From contig JAFZWC010000053.1 of assembly GCA_017617475.1 (NCBI GenBank), positions 1-64,000 of the forward strand: a stretch of 64,000 nt of DNA, given 5' to 3'. Shown here piece after piece: positions 26,601-33,219 of this stretch. The notes below the pieces were generated by a model, which ran no database searches, was not told the origin of the DNA, and saw only the letters and a program-made list of their open reading frames with translations. The position numbers and the translations under genes are program-made. Numbering within the stretch: position 1 is the first letter of the stretch; the number at the start of each line of letters is the position of its first letter. This stretch comes from Bacteroidales bacterium (GTDB lineage Bacteria > Bacteroidota > Bacteroidia > Bacteroidales > UBA932).

Positions 26601-26904
26601 TTTCTTCGAGCATCTCGGCATCGTCCACCAGGACGACACGCAGATTCTGTTCTCCGTTGTTGTTGATTACCTGCGTTACGTAACCGATGCAGGAGATCTC
26701 CACAGCGGCGCCACGGGCGGTGGTGAGCGCAAATGCGCCCGCCGCGTCGGTCATGGTACCGTTGCTGGTTCCCTGCTCAACTACAAAAGCGCCGATAATC
26801 GGCTGGTTGGCACTGTCCAGCACGACACCCTTGAGGGTGACGCCCTGCGCCATTGCCACCAGGCTCAATCCTAATGCAAGGATTAAGGAAGCAATTTTTT
26901 TCAT
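23686..26904 (-). CDS. SusC/RagA-family TonB-dependent outer-membrane transporter
   Basis: A 1072-residue outer-membrane protein with a signal peptide (MKKIASLILALGLSLVAMAQ), a carboxypeptidase-regulatory-like domain (about 22-100), the plug domain from about 110 (VRGVGSINHASPLYIVDGMP, the SusC hallmark) and a 22-strand barrel ending VGVDRGVYPQNRTVTFGVNVTF. It imports oligosaccharides with energy from TonB. It is the first gene of a six-gene minus-strand operon with susD, a glycan-binding protein, GH16, GH3 and GH30. The region opposite is open in another frame for thousands of bases, which is an artefact of codon bias. Confidence 0.97.
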   Translation of the reverse strand: MKKIASLILALGLSLVAMAQGVTLKGVVLDSANQPIIGAFVVEQGTSNGTMTDAAGAFALTTARGAAVEISCIGYVTQVINNNGEQNLRVVLVDDAEMLEETVVIGYGVQKKSVVTASISSVTSDDLKVQSQTRVDNMLQGMTSGVQVTQNSGAPGASSTVIVRGVGSINHASPLYIVDGMPAGSIDYINPNDIERIDVLKDAASAAVYGARAADGVVLVTTKSGKEGKTVVNYDFSYGMQNPWRKPAVLNATEYAIMMNEGMLNAGNAPIYDDPYSLGEGTDWVGAIFDKNAPIVKHDLNVSGGTSRVNYSVSGSYLSTKGTIGGRFDQSYYDRITLRENVGITLFDESANRNWLNKLTLSNQISYAHIKSASISANSEYGSPLGSALGMSPLDPIYADAAEEARYKTLYPAGYPYIIRNSEGVAYFIADGGTYNEQANPIAMLDRPHAYTSTDKIVGGITTELQLIDGLKFRNALTLDLSYVYSHSYTKQYFLTSKSYSLDSVTESTVYDKNGNASTVSKTNYGSSASQSMNRYFSYQVENTLTYDKTFGKHTLNVVLGQSAYRSSSSYVGASALGLIYPDDPWKISVDNTLGQQSDGDRNGWGRWNSIPYSILSYFGRVSYNFDERFLAQATIRRDASSHFGPNNKWGTFPSASLGWNMKNEEFLKYNNVISMAKLRASWGINGKDNLSDFLYAVYANSGNNYIFGSGANATEAVNIGVKASGLSNPNAKWEQSIQTDFGVDLGFFGNQLTATLDYYIKDASGMLMEMQVPTYAGDSAPTGNVGTMRNSGIEIDLGYRGSAGDFNYGIRANASYNVNKLTKLAAESSYIITSSHKIGSLTRGEVGEVFPYFWGWKTDGMFQNWEEVNSYVNDKGELIQPKAQPGDFRWKDINGDGVIDDNDRTKLGKGIPDWTFGLTLTLDWKGFDFSMLLQGQLGAQTLNVTRRTDLYYINLPKSILNRWTGEGSTNKYPRFAFDSANENYRVSDYWMEDASFLRARNIQLGYTLPSAITKKAFVSRLRLFAQVENAFTLTKYTGCDPEVSGGFREVGVDRGVYPQNRTVTFGVNVTF

Positions 26905-26973
26905 ACGCGTTTGGATTAGTTGTGCGTTTTGGTTATTGGTTAATTATTTGGGTTTTCGACACTGGGTCTGGTG

Positions 26974-26981
26974 CAAAATTA
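26974..26981 (-). promoter_or_regulatory. Candidate -7 box of the beta-glucan operon
   Basis: Minus strand TAATTTTG about 70 bp before the susC ATG at 26904. A second match, TACTTTTG, lies at 27016-27023. No -33 TTTG at ideal spacing is present for the nearer box, as expected for an activator-dependent promoter. Confidence 0.5.
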
Positions 26982-27031
26982 TTTACATTTTTCACTGACC
27001 CTTCGCTTAGGAAAACAAAAGTAGCGAATTT

Positions 27032-27065
27032 AAAAAGTTAACCGCCACGAAATGTGACGGTTAAC
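27032..27065 (-). terminator. Intrinsic terminator of the regulator gene
   Basis: GTTAACCG-CCAC pairs with GTG-CGGTTAAC around a GAAAT loop with one mismatch (27037-27065). On the minus strand it is followed by TTTTTAAATT. It lies just after the regulator's stop at 27103 and before the susC promoter, so regulator and susC are transcribed separately although on the same strand. Confidence 0.85.
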
Positions 27066-27102
27066 TAAAACCAAAGTATGTGGAAAAGTAGTAGCCGATG
27101 AG

Positions 27103-28734
27103 CTACTTTCCCAGGGCCTTCACCCTTTCCTCGAAGGTTTCACGGTCTCCGAGACTAGCATTTTTTATGACTACTTTATAATTATAGATGGTACTTACAG
27201 AGTAATCCAGCATGGATGCTATCTTCTTGCTGTCGTCCACGCCCAGGAGGATGAGGGCGAACACACGCTGCTCCGTGGTAAGCTTTCCTTCCGGCGGAAT
27301 CACCCGGGCTTCGGGTTGTAACAGGGCATTGAATTGCGTCACGAAATCCGGGTACAGGGCCAGGAAAGTATTGTCGAAGGTTTCGTAGAATTCGTCGCGG
27401 GCCTTTTCCGAACGGCCACTGATGGAGAGCACCTTCAGCAGCTGATCGGCCTTGCCCTGCTTGAGCAGGTTGCGGAAACGGTTGTCTTCCGTGCGAATGA
27501 CGGAAATCTGGCCCGACAGGCCCTGGAGGAAGTTCACAATGTATTTTTCCTTCACGCGGTCGGCCTTTGAGATCTGGCGGTTGAGGTCGTTGAGCGTGGC
27601 ATTGGCCGCAGCCAGGGAAGTATTGCTCTTTTCCAGTTCTCGGCCCATCTTGGCCAGCTTGCGGGAACGCCTTACCCAGATTCGGGCCAGGATAGCAAGG
27701 ATGAACGTAAGCACCGCCAGAAAGACAGCCGCAATCTTATTGGTCTTGTTAACGCCTTCCTGCCGCTTGGAATAAGCGTCTTCCACCTCCATGAGAAAAC
27801 GGGAGATCTGCCAGGGGCGGAGTTTGGCGTTGTAGAAGAGTGCATCTTCCTGGGCTATCCGGAGATAGCGGAAAGAGCGGTCCACGTCTGTGGGAAGGAT
27901 GAGCTGCGCCACCATGGTAAGAGAAGCGTAATCCCTTACGGCGTTGATAAGGTCGCATTCGGCCGATTTCACCAGCCAGTACAGGCGGTCGGCCTGGTCG
28001 CCCCTCATATTAGCCAGCTCCGACTGGAAAAAAGCATGGATGGCGAACTCTCGGTCCTCCGGCTTCACACCCTGAACGAGGATGGTGCTTACGCTGTCGG
28101 CCGCTTCCAGCTGGCCCTCATCCATGAACTGGTCCCTCTGGAGAGCCCGGTAGCGGGCCGATGAAGGGGGAAGCAGTTGAAAGAGCCTGGCGCGGAACGA
28201 TGCCGCCGGCGGGATGGACATCCGCTCCACCATACCGGAATTGCCGGCCATATCCTTGCTGTAATCGTACAAGGTCCAGAAATACTCCGCTTTCAGGTCT
28301 TCCGACAGGGCGCCGGTGTCTATCTGATTATACAGGATCTGGGTGGCTTCCAGGTAGTTTCCGGCTTTGTCGTAAAGATGTCCCAGCATAATGGTGGCCT
28401 GGCTGAGCCGCTCCGCATCCCCTAATTGCCGGGCCAGGGCCTGGCAATGCTTCAGATAAGATTGGGTGGAGTCAAAGCTGAAGGCGAAATACTCTTCCGC
28501 AGCCAGCATGTCCAGCTCATAGCGGCGGGCAGGGTCCGGCGTTGCCTGCGCCAGGTTGCGGTATACGTCCAGCTGGTTCTGCTTTTTGGCCGCGTAGGCC
28601 TCCCGAAGAGCCAGATAGCCGTCCAGCTCGTCCAGAAGTTGACGGGTCTTTTTGTCCGGGCTGGGGGGCGCAATGCAGGAGGCGGCCCAAAAGACCGTCA
28701 ACACCCAAAGAGATATCCTCCTGCGAAAACTCAT
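27103..28734 (-). CDS. Membrane-bound PUL regulator (DUF6377-like)
   Basis: A 543-residue protein: signal or lipobox-like N-terminus (FWAASCIAPP), a helical TPR-like periplasmic part (about 30-330), a membrane helix at about 335-357 (NKIAAVFLAVLTFILAILA), a coiled coil (about 360-400) and a C-terminal part ending in a LuxR-like helix-turn-helix (TTEQRVFALILLGVDDSKKIASMLDYSVSTIYNY). This layout matches DUF6377 proteins, which I recall as regulators beside SusC/SusD loci. It could sense a periplasmic beta-glucan oligosaccharide and activate the operon directly across the membrane; that is inference. Its -7 box (TATCTTTG, 28739-28746, minus) is 4 nt before the ATG. Confidence 0.8.
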   Translation of the reverse strand: MSFRRRISLWVLTVFWAASCIAPPSPDKKTRQLLDELDGYLALREAYAAKKQNQLDVYRNLAQATPDPARRYELDMLAAEEYFAFSFDSTQSYLKHCQALARQLGDAERLSQATIMLGHLYDKAGNYLEATQILYNQIDTGALSEDLKAEYFWTLYDYSKDMAGNSGMVERMSIPPAASFRARLFQLLPPSSARYRALQRDQFMDEGQLEAADSVSTILVQGVKPEDREFAIHAFFQSELANMRGDQADRLYWLVKSAECDLINAVRDYASLTMVAQLILPTDVDRSFRYLRIAQEDALFYNAKLRPWQISRFLMEVEDAYSKRQEGVNKTNKIAAVFLAVLTFILAILARIWVRRSRKLAKMGRELEKSNTSLAAANATLNDLNRQISKADRVKEKYIVNFLQGLSGQISVIRTEDNRFRNLLKQGKADQLLKVLSISGRSEKARDEFYETFDNTFLALYPDFVTQFNALLQPEARVIPPEGKLTTEQRVFALILLGVDDSKKIASMLDYSVSTIYNYKVVIKNASLGDRETFEERVKALGK

Positions 28735-28755
28735 AATGCAAAGATAGAAAAAGAA

Positions 28756-29361
28756 TTACAGACTCCTAACGGCAGCCTCTATTTCTTCTTCGCGACCGGC
28801 GGGAATGACGGGAGAGAGGAAGGAAAGCATCTGGAGGGTGCGGGCCTCGGCCTCGGGGATGCCACGGGAACGCATGTAGAAGAGTTCGTCGGCATTGAGC
28901 TGGCCCACGGTGGCGCCGTGCGAACACTTGACGTCGTCGGCATAAATCTCCAGCTGGGGTTGGGTGACCACTTTGGCCTCGTCCGTGAGTACGATGTTGT
29001 GATTCTCTTGATAGGCCTCCGTCTGCTGGGCGTCCGGGGCCACCACGATGGTTCCGTCAAAATGCACCTGAGCCCGGCCGCCGGCGATTCCATTGATGAG
29101 CTGGGTACTCTTGCAGCCCGGCGCCCGGTGATGCATGAGAATGCGGAAGTTCACCTTCTCATCGGCCTTGCACAGATACAGGGCCTTGATATGCGCTTCT
29201 GCGCCCGGCCCCACAAGGTCGATGCTCACGTCTATGTCACGCGATTCTCCCGGAAGCACCACGAACTGCAGGTTCAGGGCTTCGCCGGCCCCGACCCGAT
29301 ATACAGATTCTTCGCTTCGCTCAGAATGACAAAAAGGTTCAATGTAGTGTCCGTGGCCCAT
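28756..29361 (-). CDS. sufD: Short SufD-like Fe-S scaffold protein
   Basis: About 201 residues with the SufB/SufD beta-helix core, for example ALYLCKADEKVNFRILMHHR, HFDGTIVVAPDAQQTEAYQ, PQLEIYADDVKCSHGATVG and LNADELFYMRSRGI. SufD, with SufB and SufC, forms the scaffold that builds Fe-S clusters. The family is normally about 400-440 residues, so roughly the first 200 are missing. Residues about 10-22 (EPFCHSERSEESVYR) are encoded by an interspersed repeat at 29304-29332 read in frame. I start at the ATG at 29361, 1 bp after the sufC stop; an ATG at 29397 inside sufC is possible. It may be a reduced but functional SufD, or a gene damaged at its 5' end. Confidence 0.82.
   Translation of the reverse strand: MGHGHYIEPFCHSERSEESVYRVGAGEALNLQFVVLPGESRDIDVSIDLVGPGAEAHIKALYLCKADEKVNFRILMHHRAPGCKSTQLINGIAGGRAQVHFDGTIVVAPDAQQTEAYQENHNIVLTDEAKVVTQPQLEIYADDVKCSHGATVGQLNADELFYMRSRGIPEAEARTLQMLSFLSPVIPAGREEEIEAAVRSL
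29304..29332. repeat. Interspersed repeat inside sufD
   Basis: A 29-bp copy (CAGATTCTTCGCTTCGC then TCAGAATGACAA) identical to the one at 30742-30770. Here it is translated on the minus strand as part of SufD. Confidence 0.9.
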
Positions 29362-29362
29362 G

Positions 29363-30106
29363 CTAGAACTGGTCAAATCCTTGAGCTTCAATGGCATCTA
29401 TGAGTTCACGGCCTCCGGTTTTCACTATTCGGCCTGCTTTAAGCACGTGTACCACGTCGGGCTGCACATACTCCAGGAGCTTGTGGTAGTGGGTGATAAT
29501 GATGGCCGATTTCTCCGGGCTGCGGAGGGTGTTCACGCCGTCGGCCACAATCTTGAGGGCGTCCACGTCCAGGCCGCTGTCGGTCTCGTCCAGGATGGAG
29601 AGCACGGGGTCCAGGAGAGCCATCTGGAAAATCTCGTTGCGCTTCTTCTCGCCGCCGGAGAAGCCCACGTTCACTTCGCGTTTGGCGAATTCCGGCTTCA
29701 TCTGCACCAGGGCCATCTTCTCCTTCATGAGTTTGAGGAAGTCGCCGGCTTTCATTTCCGGCCTGCCCTGCGCCTTGAGTCTGGCGTTCACGGCCGCCTT
29801 CATGAAAGCGGTAATGGTGACTCCGGGGATTTCTATGGGGTACTGGAAACTCAGGAACAGACCCGCCCAGGCACGCTCCTCGGGGCTCATGGCCAGAAGG
29901 TCCTGCCCCTTGTACAGGATGGTGCCTTCCGTAACCTCGTAGTCCGGGCGGCCGGTGAGGACGGCGCTGAGCGTACTTTTGCCCGCTCCGTTGGGTCCCA
30001 TGACGGCATGTACTTCGCCGGGCTTGATTTCCAGGTCGATGCCCTTCAGGATTTCCTTGTCGCCGATTCTGGCGTGCAAATTATGTATTTCCAGCAGCTT
30101 ATCCAT
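29363..30106 (-). CDS. sufC: Fe-S cluster assembly ATPase SufC
   Basis: A 247-residue ABC-type ATPase that powers the SufBCD scaffold. Walker A is GPNGAGKSTLSAVLTG (about residues 36-51), the signature is FSGGEKKRNEIFQ, and Walker B is SILDETDSGLDVDALK. All match SufC closely. The start overlaps the end of the pnuC-like gene by 8 bp and the stop lies 1 bp before sufD, so all are in one minus-strand operon beginning at sufB. Confidence 0.97.
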   Translation of the reverse strand: MDKLLEIHNLHARIGDKEILKGIDLEIKPGEVHAVMGPNGAGKSTLSAVLTGRPDYEVTEGTILYKGQDLLAMSPEERAWAGLFLSFQYPIEIPGVTITAFMKAAVNARLKAQGRPEMKAGDFLKLMKEKMALVQMKPEFAKREVNVGFSGGEKKRNEIFQMALLDPVLSILDETDSGLDVDALKIVADGVNTLRSPEKSAIIITHYHKLLEYVQPDVVHVLKAGRIVKTGGRELIDAIEAQGFDQF

Positions 30107-30731
30107 TTTTCCTATAGAGTTTCATCCAGGTGGCCAGCGACCACAGGCCGTTGATCAGGTACAGGGCGCATACGATGGGCATAAATACGTTGCCCACGCT
30201 CAGGTGCAGAATAATCTGGGTTACGTTCACGGCCAGCCACACCATCCAGCAATCCCACTTTTTGAGGGAGCTGAGCAGCTGTGCCAGCAGGATTAAAGCC
30301 GTAACTACGGAGTCCAGATAAGGATGGGGATCGGCCGGGAACAGCTGGTCCAGCAGCCAGCCCCAGGCGAAGGCCACCAGCATTACGCCAATCAGGCACA
30401 TGAAACGCTCCTGCCCGTTGAGCATGGAGACGCGAAGGGACTTGTGGTCCTCGGAGCTGCGCTCGGAGCTCTTGGGATGCGTCCAGCGGTAGTGGCCCAG
30501 GATGTTGATGGCCAGGGATACCGGCTGCAGAAGAAGGTTGGCGTAGAGGTTCTTGTTCCAGAAAAGGAGGAACAGGGCAGCTGTATACAGGTAGCCTACC
30601 CAAAAGTTATATTTGGAGTTGCGTCCGGCCAGGAACACGCAGGTGAGGCCCAGCAGCGAACTCACAAAGTCAATCAACAATACGGGCCGACCGGCCAGTT
30701 CAAAAAGAATTATGTCTAAATAATCCATCAT
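30099..30731 (-). CDS. pnuC: PnuC-like nicotinamide riboside/vitamin transporter
   Basis: A 210-residue protein with about seven membrane helices. PnuC-type marks include QPVSLAINILGHYRWTHP and KKWDCWMVWLAVNVTQIIL. PnuC proteins carry nicotinamide riboside or, in related forms, thiamine by facilitated diffusion, with trapping by phosphorylation. Substrate cannot be told here. The gene lies between sufB and sufC and overlaps sufC by 8 bp, an unusual place for a vitamin transporter. No kinase or NAD-salvage gene is adjacent. A downstream alternative start Met is at 30728. Confidence 0.83.
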   Translation of the reverse strand: MMDYLDIILFELAGRPVLLIDFVSSLLGLTCVFLAGRNSKYNFWVGYLYTAALFLLFWNKNLYANLLLQPVSLAINILGHYRWTHPKSSERSSEDHKSLRVSMLNGQERFMCLIGVMLVAFAWGWLLDQLFPADPHPYLDSVVTALILLAQLLSSLKKWDCWMVWLAVNVTQIILHLSVGNVFMPIVCALYLINGLWSLATWMKLYRKNG

Positions 30732-30741
30732 AATCTAATCA

Positions 30742-30770
30742 CAGATTCTTCGCTTCGCTCAGAATGACAA
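30742..30770. repeat. Interspersed repeat between sufB and pnuC
   Basis: Identical 29-bp copy to 29304-29332, placed in the operon gap just after the sufB stop. It may form a hairpin in the polycistronic message. Confidence 0.9.
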
Positions 30771-30774
30771 GGGG

Positions 30775-32217
30775 TTACCCTACCGAACCCTCCAGGGATA
30801 CTTGCAGTAACTTTTGGGCTTCAACGGCGAACTCCATGGGGAGGCGGCTCAGGACTTCGCGCGCATAGCCGTTTACAATAAGGCCCACGGCTTCTTCCGG
30901 GCCGATTCCCCGCTGGTTGCAGTAGAAGAGCTGGTCTTCACTGATCTTGGAGGTGGTGGCCTCATGCTCCACCGTGGCGCTGGGATTCTGGGACTGGATG
31001 TCCGGGAAAGTATGGGCGCCGCAGCGGGAGCCGATGAGGAGACTGTCGCACTGGGAGTAATTGCGGGCGTTCTGGGCATTCTTGCCCATGCGCACCAGAC
31101 CGCGATAGCTGTTCTGGCTCACACCGGCCGATATGCCCTTGGACACGATGCGGCTCTTGGTACCCCTCCCCAGGTGGATCATCTTGGTGCCCGTATCGGC
31201 CTGCTGGTGGTTGTTGGTAACGGCCACAGAGTAGAATTCCGAAGAGGAAAAATCCCCTTTCAGGATGGTGGAAGGGTATTTCCAGGTTATGGCGCTGCCC
31301 GTTTCCACCTGCGTCCAGCTCAGGTGGGAGCCGTCGCCCTTGCAAATGCCGCGTTTGGTCACCAGGTTCAGGATGCCTCCCTTGCCGTCGACGTCGCCGG
31401 GGTACCAGTTCTGCACGGTGGAGTACTTGACGTCGGCCCCTTTCTCCACGACTATTTCCACCACGGCTGCGTGGAGCTGCTGCTCGTCCCGCATGGGGGC
31501 GGTACAGCCTTCCATGTAACTTACGTACGAGTCTTCATCGGCCACTATGAGCGTGCGCTCAAACTGGCCCGTGCCCCGCGCGTTGATACGGAAATAGCTG
31601 CTGAGCTCCATGGGGCAGCGGACGCCCTTGGGGATGTAGCAGAACGAGCCGTCGGAAAAGACGGCGCTGTTGAGGGCCGCGAAGTAATTGTCACTGTACG
31701 GCACCACACTGGCCAGATACTTGCGCACCAGGTCCGGGTGCTCTTTCACCGCCTCGGAGAAGCTGCAGAAGATGATGCCTTTCTCGGCCAGGGTCTTGCG
31801 GAAGGTGGTGGTGACGGACACCGAATCAAAAACGGCATCCACAGCCACCACGCCCGCCAGCACGTCGCGCTCCTGGATCGGAATGCCCAGCTTGTCAAAA
31901 GTTTCGGCCAGCTTGGGATCTATCTCCTTGGGGCGGTCCTTGTCTTTCTTGGGGGCGGCAAAATAGATAATGTCCTGAAAATCAATCTCCGGCATGTCCA
32001 GATGCGCCCAGGTGGGCTGGGGCATGGCCTGCCATTTGCGCAAGGCGTCCAGGCGGAATTCCAGCAGCCACTGAGGCTCTTCCTTCCGGGCCGATATCAT
32101 CCGCACAATGTCCTCGTTCAACCCCTTGGGGATGAACTCCTGCTCCACGTCCGTCACAAAGCCTTCCTTATACTCGCCGGCCGTAAACTCCTGTATGATT
32201 TCCTTGTCTTTGGACAT
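30775..32217 (-). CDS. sufB: Fe-S cluster assembly protein SufB
   Basis: A 480-residue scaffold subunit that receives sulfur and assembles Fe-S clusters. Conserved blocks include [78 protein letters not shown] and the C-terminal [21 protein letters not shown] choose the ATG at 32217 ([11 protein letters not shown]) over a TTG at 32226, because the -7 box abuts it. It heads the operon sufB-pnuC-sufC-sufD; sufS and sufE are not in the window. Confidence 0.97.
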   Translation of the reverse strand: MSKDKEIIQEFTAGEYKEGFVTDVEQEFIPKGLNEDIVRMISARKEEPQWLLEFRLDALRKWQAMPQPTWAHLDMPEIDFQDIIYFAAPKKDKDRPKEIDPKLAETFDKLGIPIQERDVLAGVVAVDAVFDSVSVTTTFRKTLAEKGIIFCSFSEAVKEHPDLVRKYLASVVPYSDNYFAALNSAVFSDGSFCYIPKGVRCPMELSSYFRINARGTGQFERTLIVADEDSYVSYMEGCTAPMRDEQQLHAAVVEIVVEKGADVKYSTVQNWYPGDVDGKGGILNLVTKRGICKGDGSHLSWTQVETGSAITWKYPSTILKGDFSSSEFYSVAVTNNHQQADTGTKMIHLGRGTKSRIVSKGISAGVSQNSYRGLVRMGKNAQNARNYSQCDSLLIGSRCGAHTFPDIQSQNPSATVEHEATTSKISEDQLFYCNQRGIGPEEAVGLIVNGYAREVLSRLPMEFAVEAQKLLQVSLEGSVG

Positions 32218-32223
32218 ATCGTG

Positions 32224-32253
32224 CAAAGATACTGCTTTTTTTAACTATATTTG
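32224..32253. promoter_or_regulatory. Divergent promoter pair between sufB and the propeller lipoprotein gene
   Basis: Minus-strand TATCTTTG (32224-32231) serves sufB, leaving 6 nt to its ATG. Plus-strand TATATTTG (32246-32253) serves the gene at 32274 with a short leader. The two -7 boxes are only 14 bp apart, so polymerases at them would interfere with each other. Confidence 0.6.
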
Positions 32254-32273
32254 TTCATCCATGCCTTCTTGAT

Positions 32274-33206
32274 ATGAAAAGACTCTTTCTGTTTTGTCTG
32301 CTGGCCGTTTCACTCTGCGCTTGCCGGGAGAAGACGGTGGCGGGCGTCCGTTTCCCCGAAGCACCCGTTGAGATTGCCTGCAATCTGGATTTCGGGATGG
32401 GGCTTATCAATTATTTCAACATTATCGAGACCCCGGAAGGCGTTTACCGGATGTACTTCTCCGGCAACGAACAGACGGGCATTGCCGAGGAAGAATGGCG
32501 CCAGAATCTCTACTATGCCGAATCGGCCGACGGATTCCACTACGAACTCAAGGGCAAGATCATGGATGCCCTCATTGAGCAGTCGGTGTGCCGGGTAGAG
32601 GACAAAGAGTGGCCCTACCGCCTGGTGGGCAACCAGATGGTGGACGGCAAGCAATGCATGTTTCTTTGGAAATCCAAGGACGGGCTCGTGTTCACGGACC
32701 CGAAGCTTCTGTACGATTTCAAGCACGACACCCAGAATGTCCTAGTGCCGCGCGGCAAGCAGATGAAACTCTATTCCCGCCTTACGCAGGAGCATTACCG
32801 GAACCGTCGGATGACCCTGGCCACTTTTACCCTGGACGGCGAACCCGTGAAGGAGGCCGAGGTCCTGGCCGGTGATTTCCTTTATAACAACGCCGCCTGC
32901 CTGGTGGATGAGCGGTACGACTTGCTTTTCCCCACCTATTACAATACGCATGGAGGCACCACCGATGCCTGTTTTTTCAGATGCTACCTGGCCGACGGCC
33001 CCTTTGTACGGGAGCTTCCCTGTGAACTCAACCGCTGGATAGAGGCCGATGAGGAATGGTACCTGGCCAGCCCGGGCTTCGTTACCATTGACGGAGAGCG
33101 TTATCTGGCCTTCAACACCCGCACCGAATCCCATGAGCACAGCCACACGGGCATGGTGAGCAAATATAAACTCATCAAGGCCGAAGTGATTTATAACCAA
33201 GACTAA
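32274..33206 (+). CDS. Lipoprotein with probable five-bladed beta-propeller fold
   Basis: A 310-residue lipoprotein (LLAVSLCACREK). The pattern of blades with short W/Y/F-rich strands (VYRMYFSGN, NLYYAESADGFHYELKG, KQCMFLWKSKDGLVFTDP) and the closing AFNTRTESHEHSHTGMVSKY resembles GH43/GH117/GH130-like propellers, in which each blade starts with a time- or trace-like 'ad-G-HF' unit. Catalytic residues cannot be assigned with confidence, so the enzyme class is open. The next gene, a GH2 glycosidase, begins 13 bp after its stop, so the two probably act on the same glycan. Confidence 0.55.
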   Translation: MKRLFLFCLLAVSLCACREKTVAGVRFPEAPVEIACNLDFGMGLINYFNIIETPEGVYRMYFSGNEQTGIAEEEWRQNLYYAESADGFHYELKGKIMDALIEQSVCRVEDKEWPYRLVGNQMVDGKQCMFLWKSKDGLVFTDPKLLYDFKHDTQNVLVPRGKQMKLYSRLTQEHYRNRRMTLATFTLDGEPVKEAEVLAGDFLYNNAACLVDERYDLLFPTYYNTHGGTTDACFFRCYLADGPFVRELPCELNRWIEADEEWYLASPGFVTIDGERYLAFNTRTESHEHSHTGMVSKYKLIKAEVIYNQD

Positions 33207-33219
33207 CCCCAACCATCCT

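Noticed and set aside
32218..32226. TTG start of sufB adding MHD
   Set aside because: The -7 box TATCTTTG extends to within a few bases of the ATG at 32217, so the TTG would lie at or before the expected transcript start.
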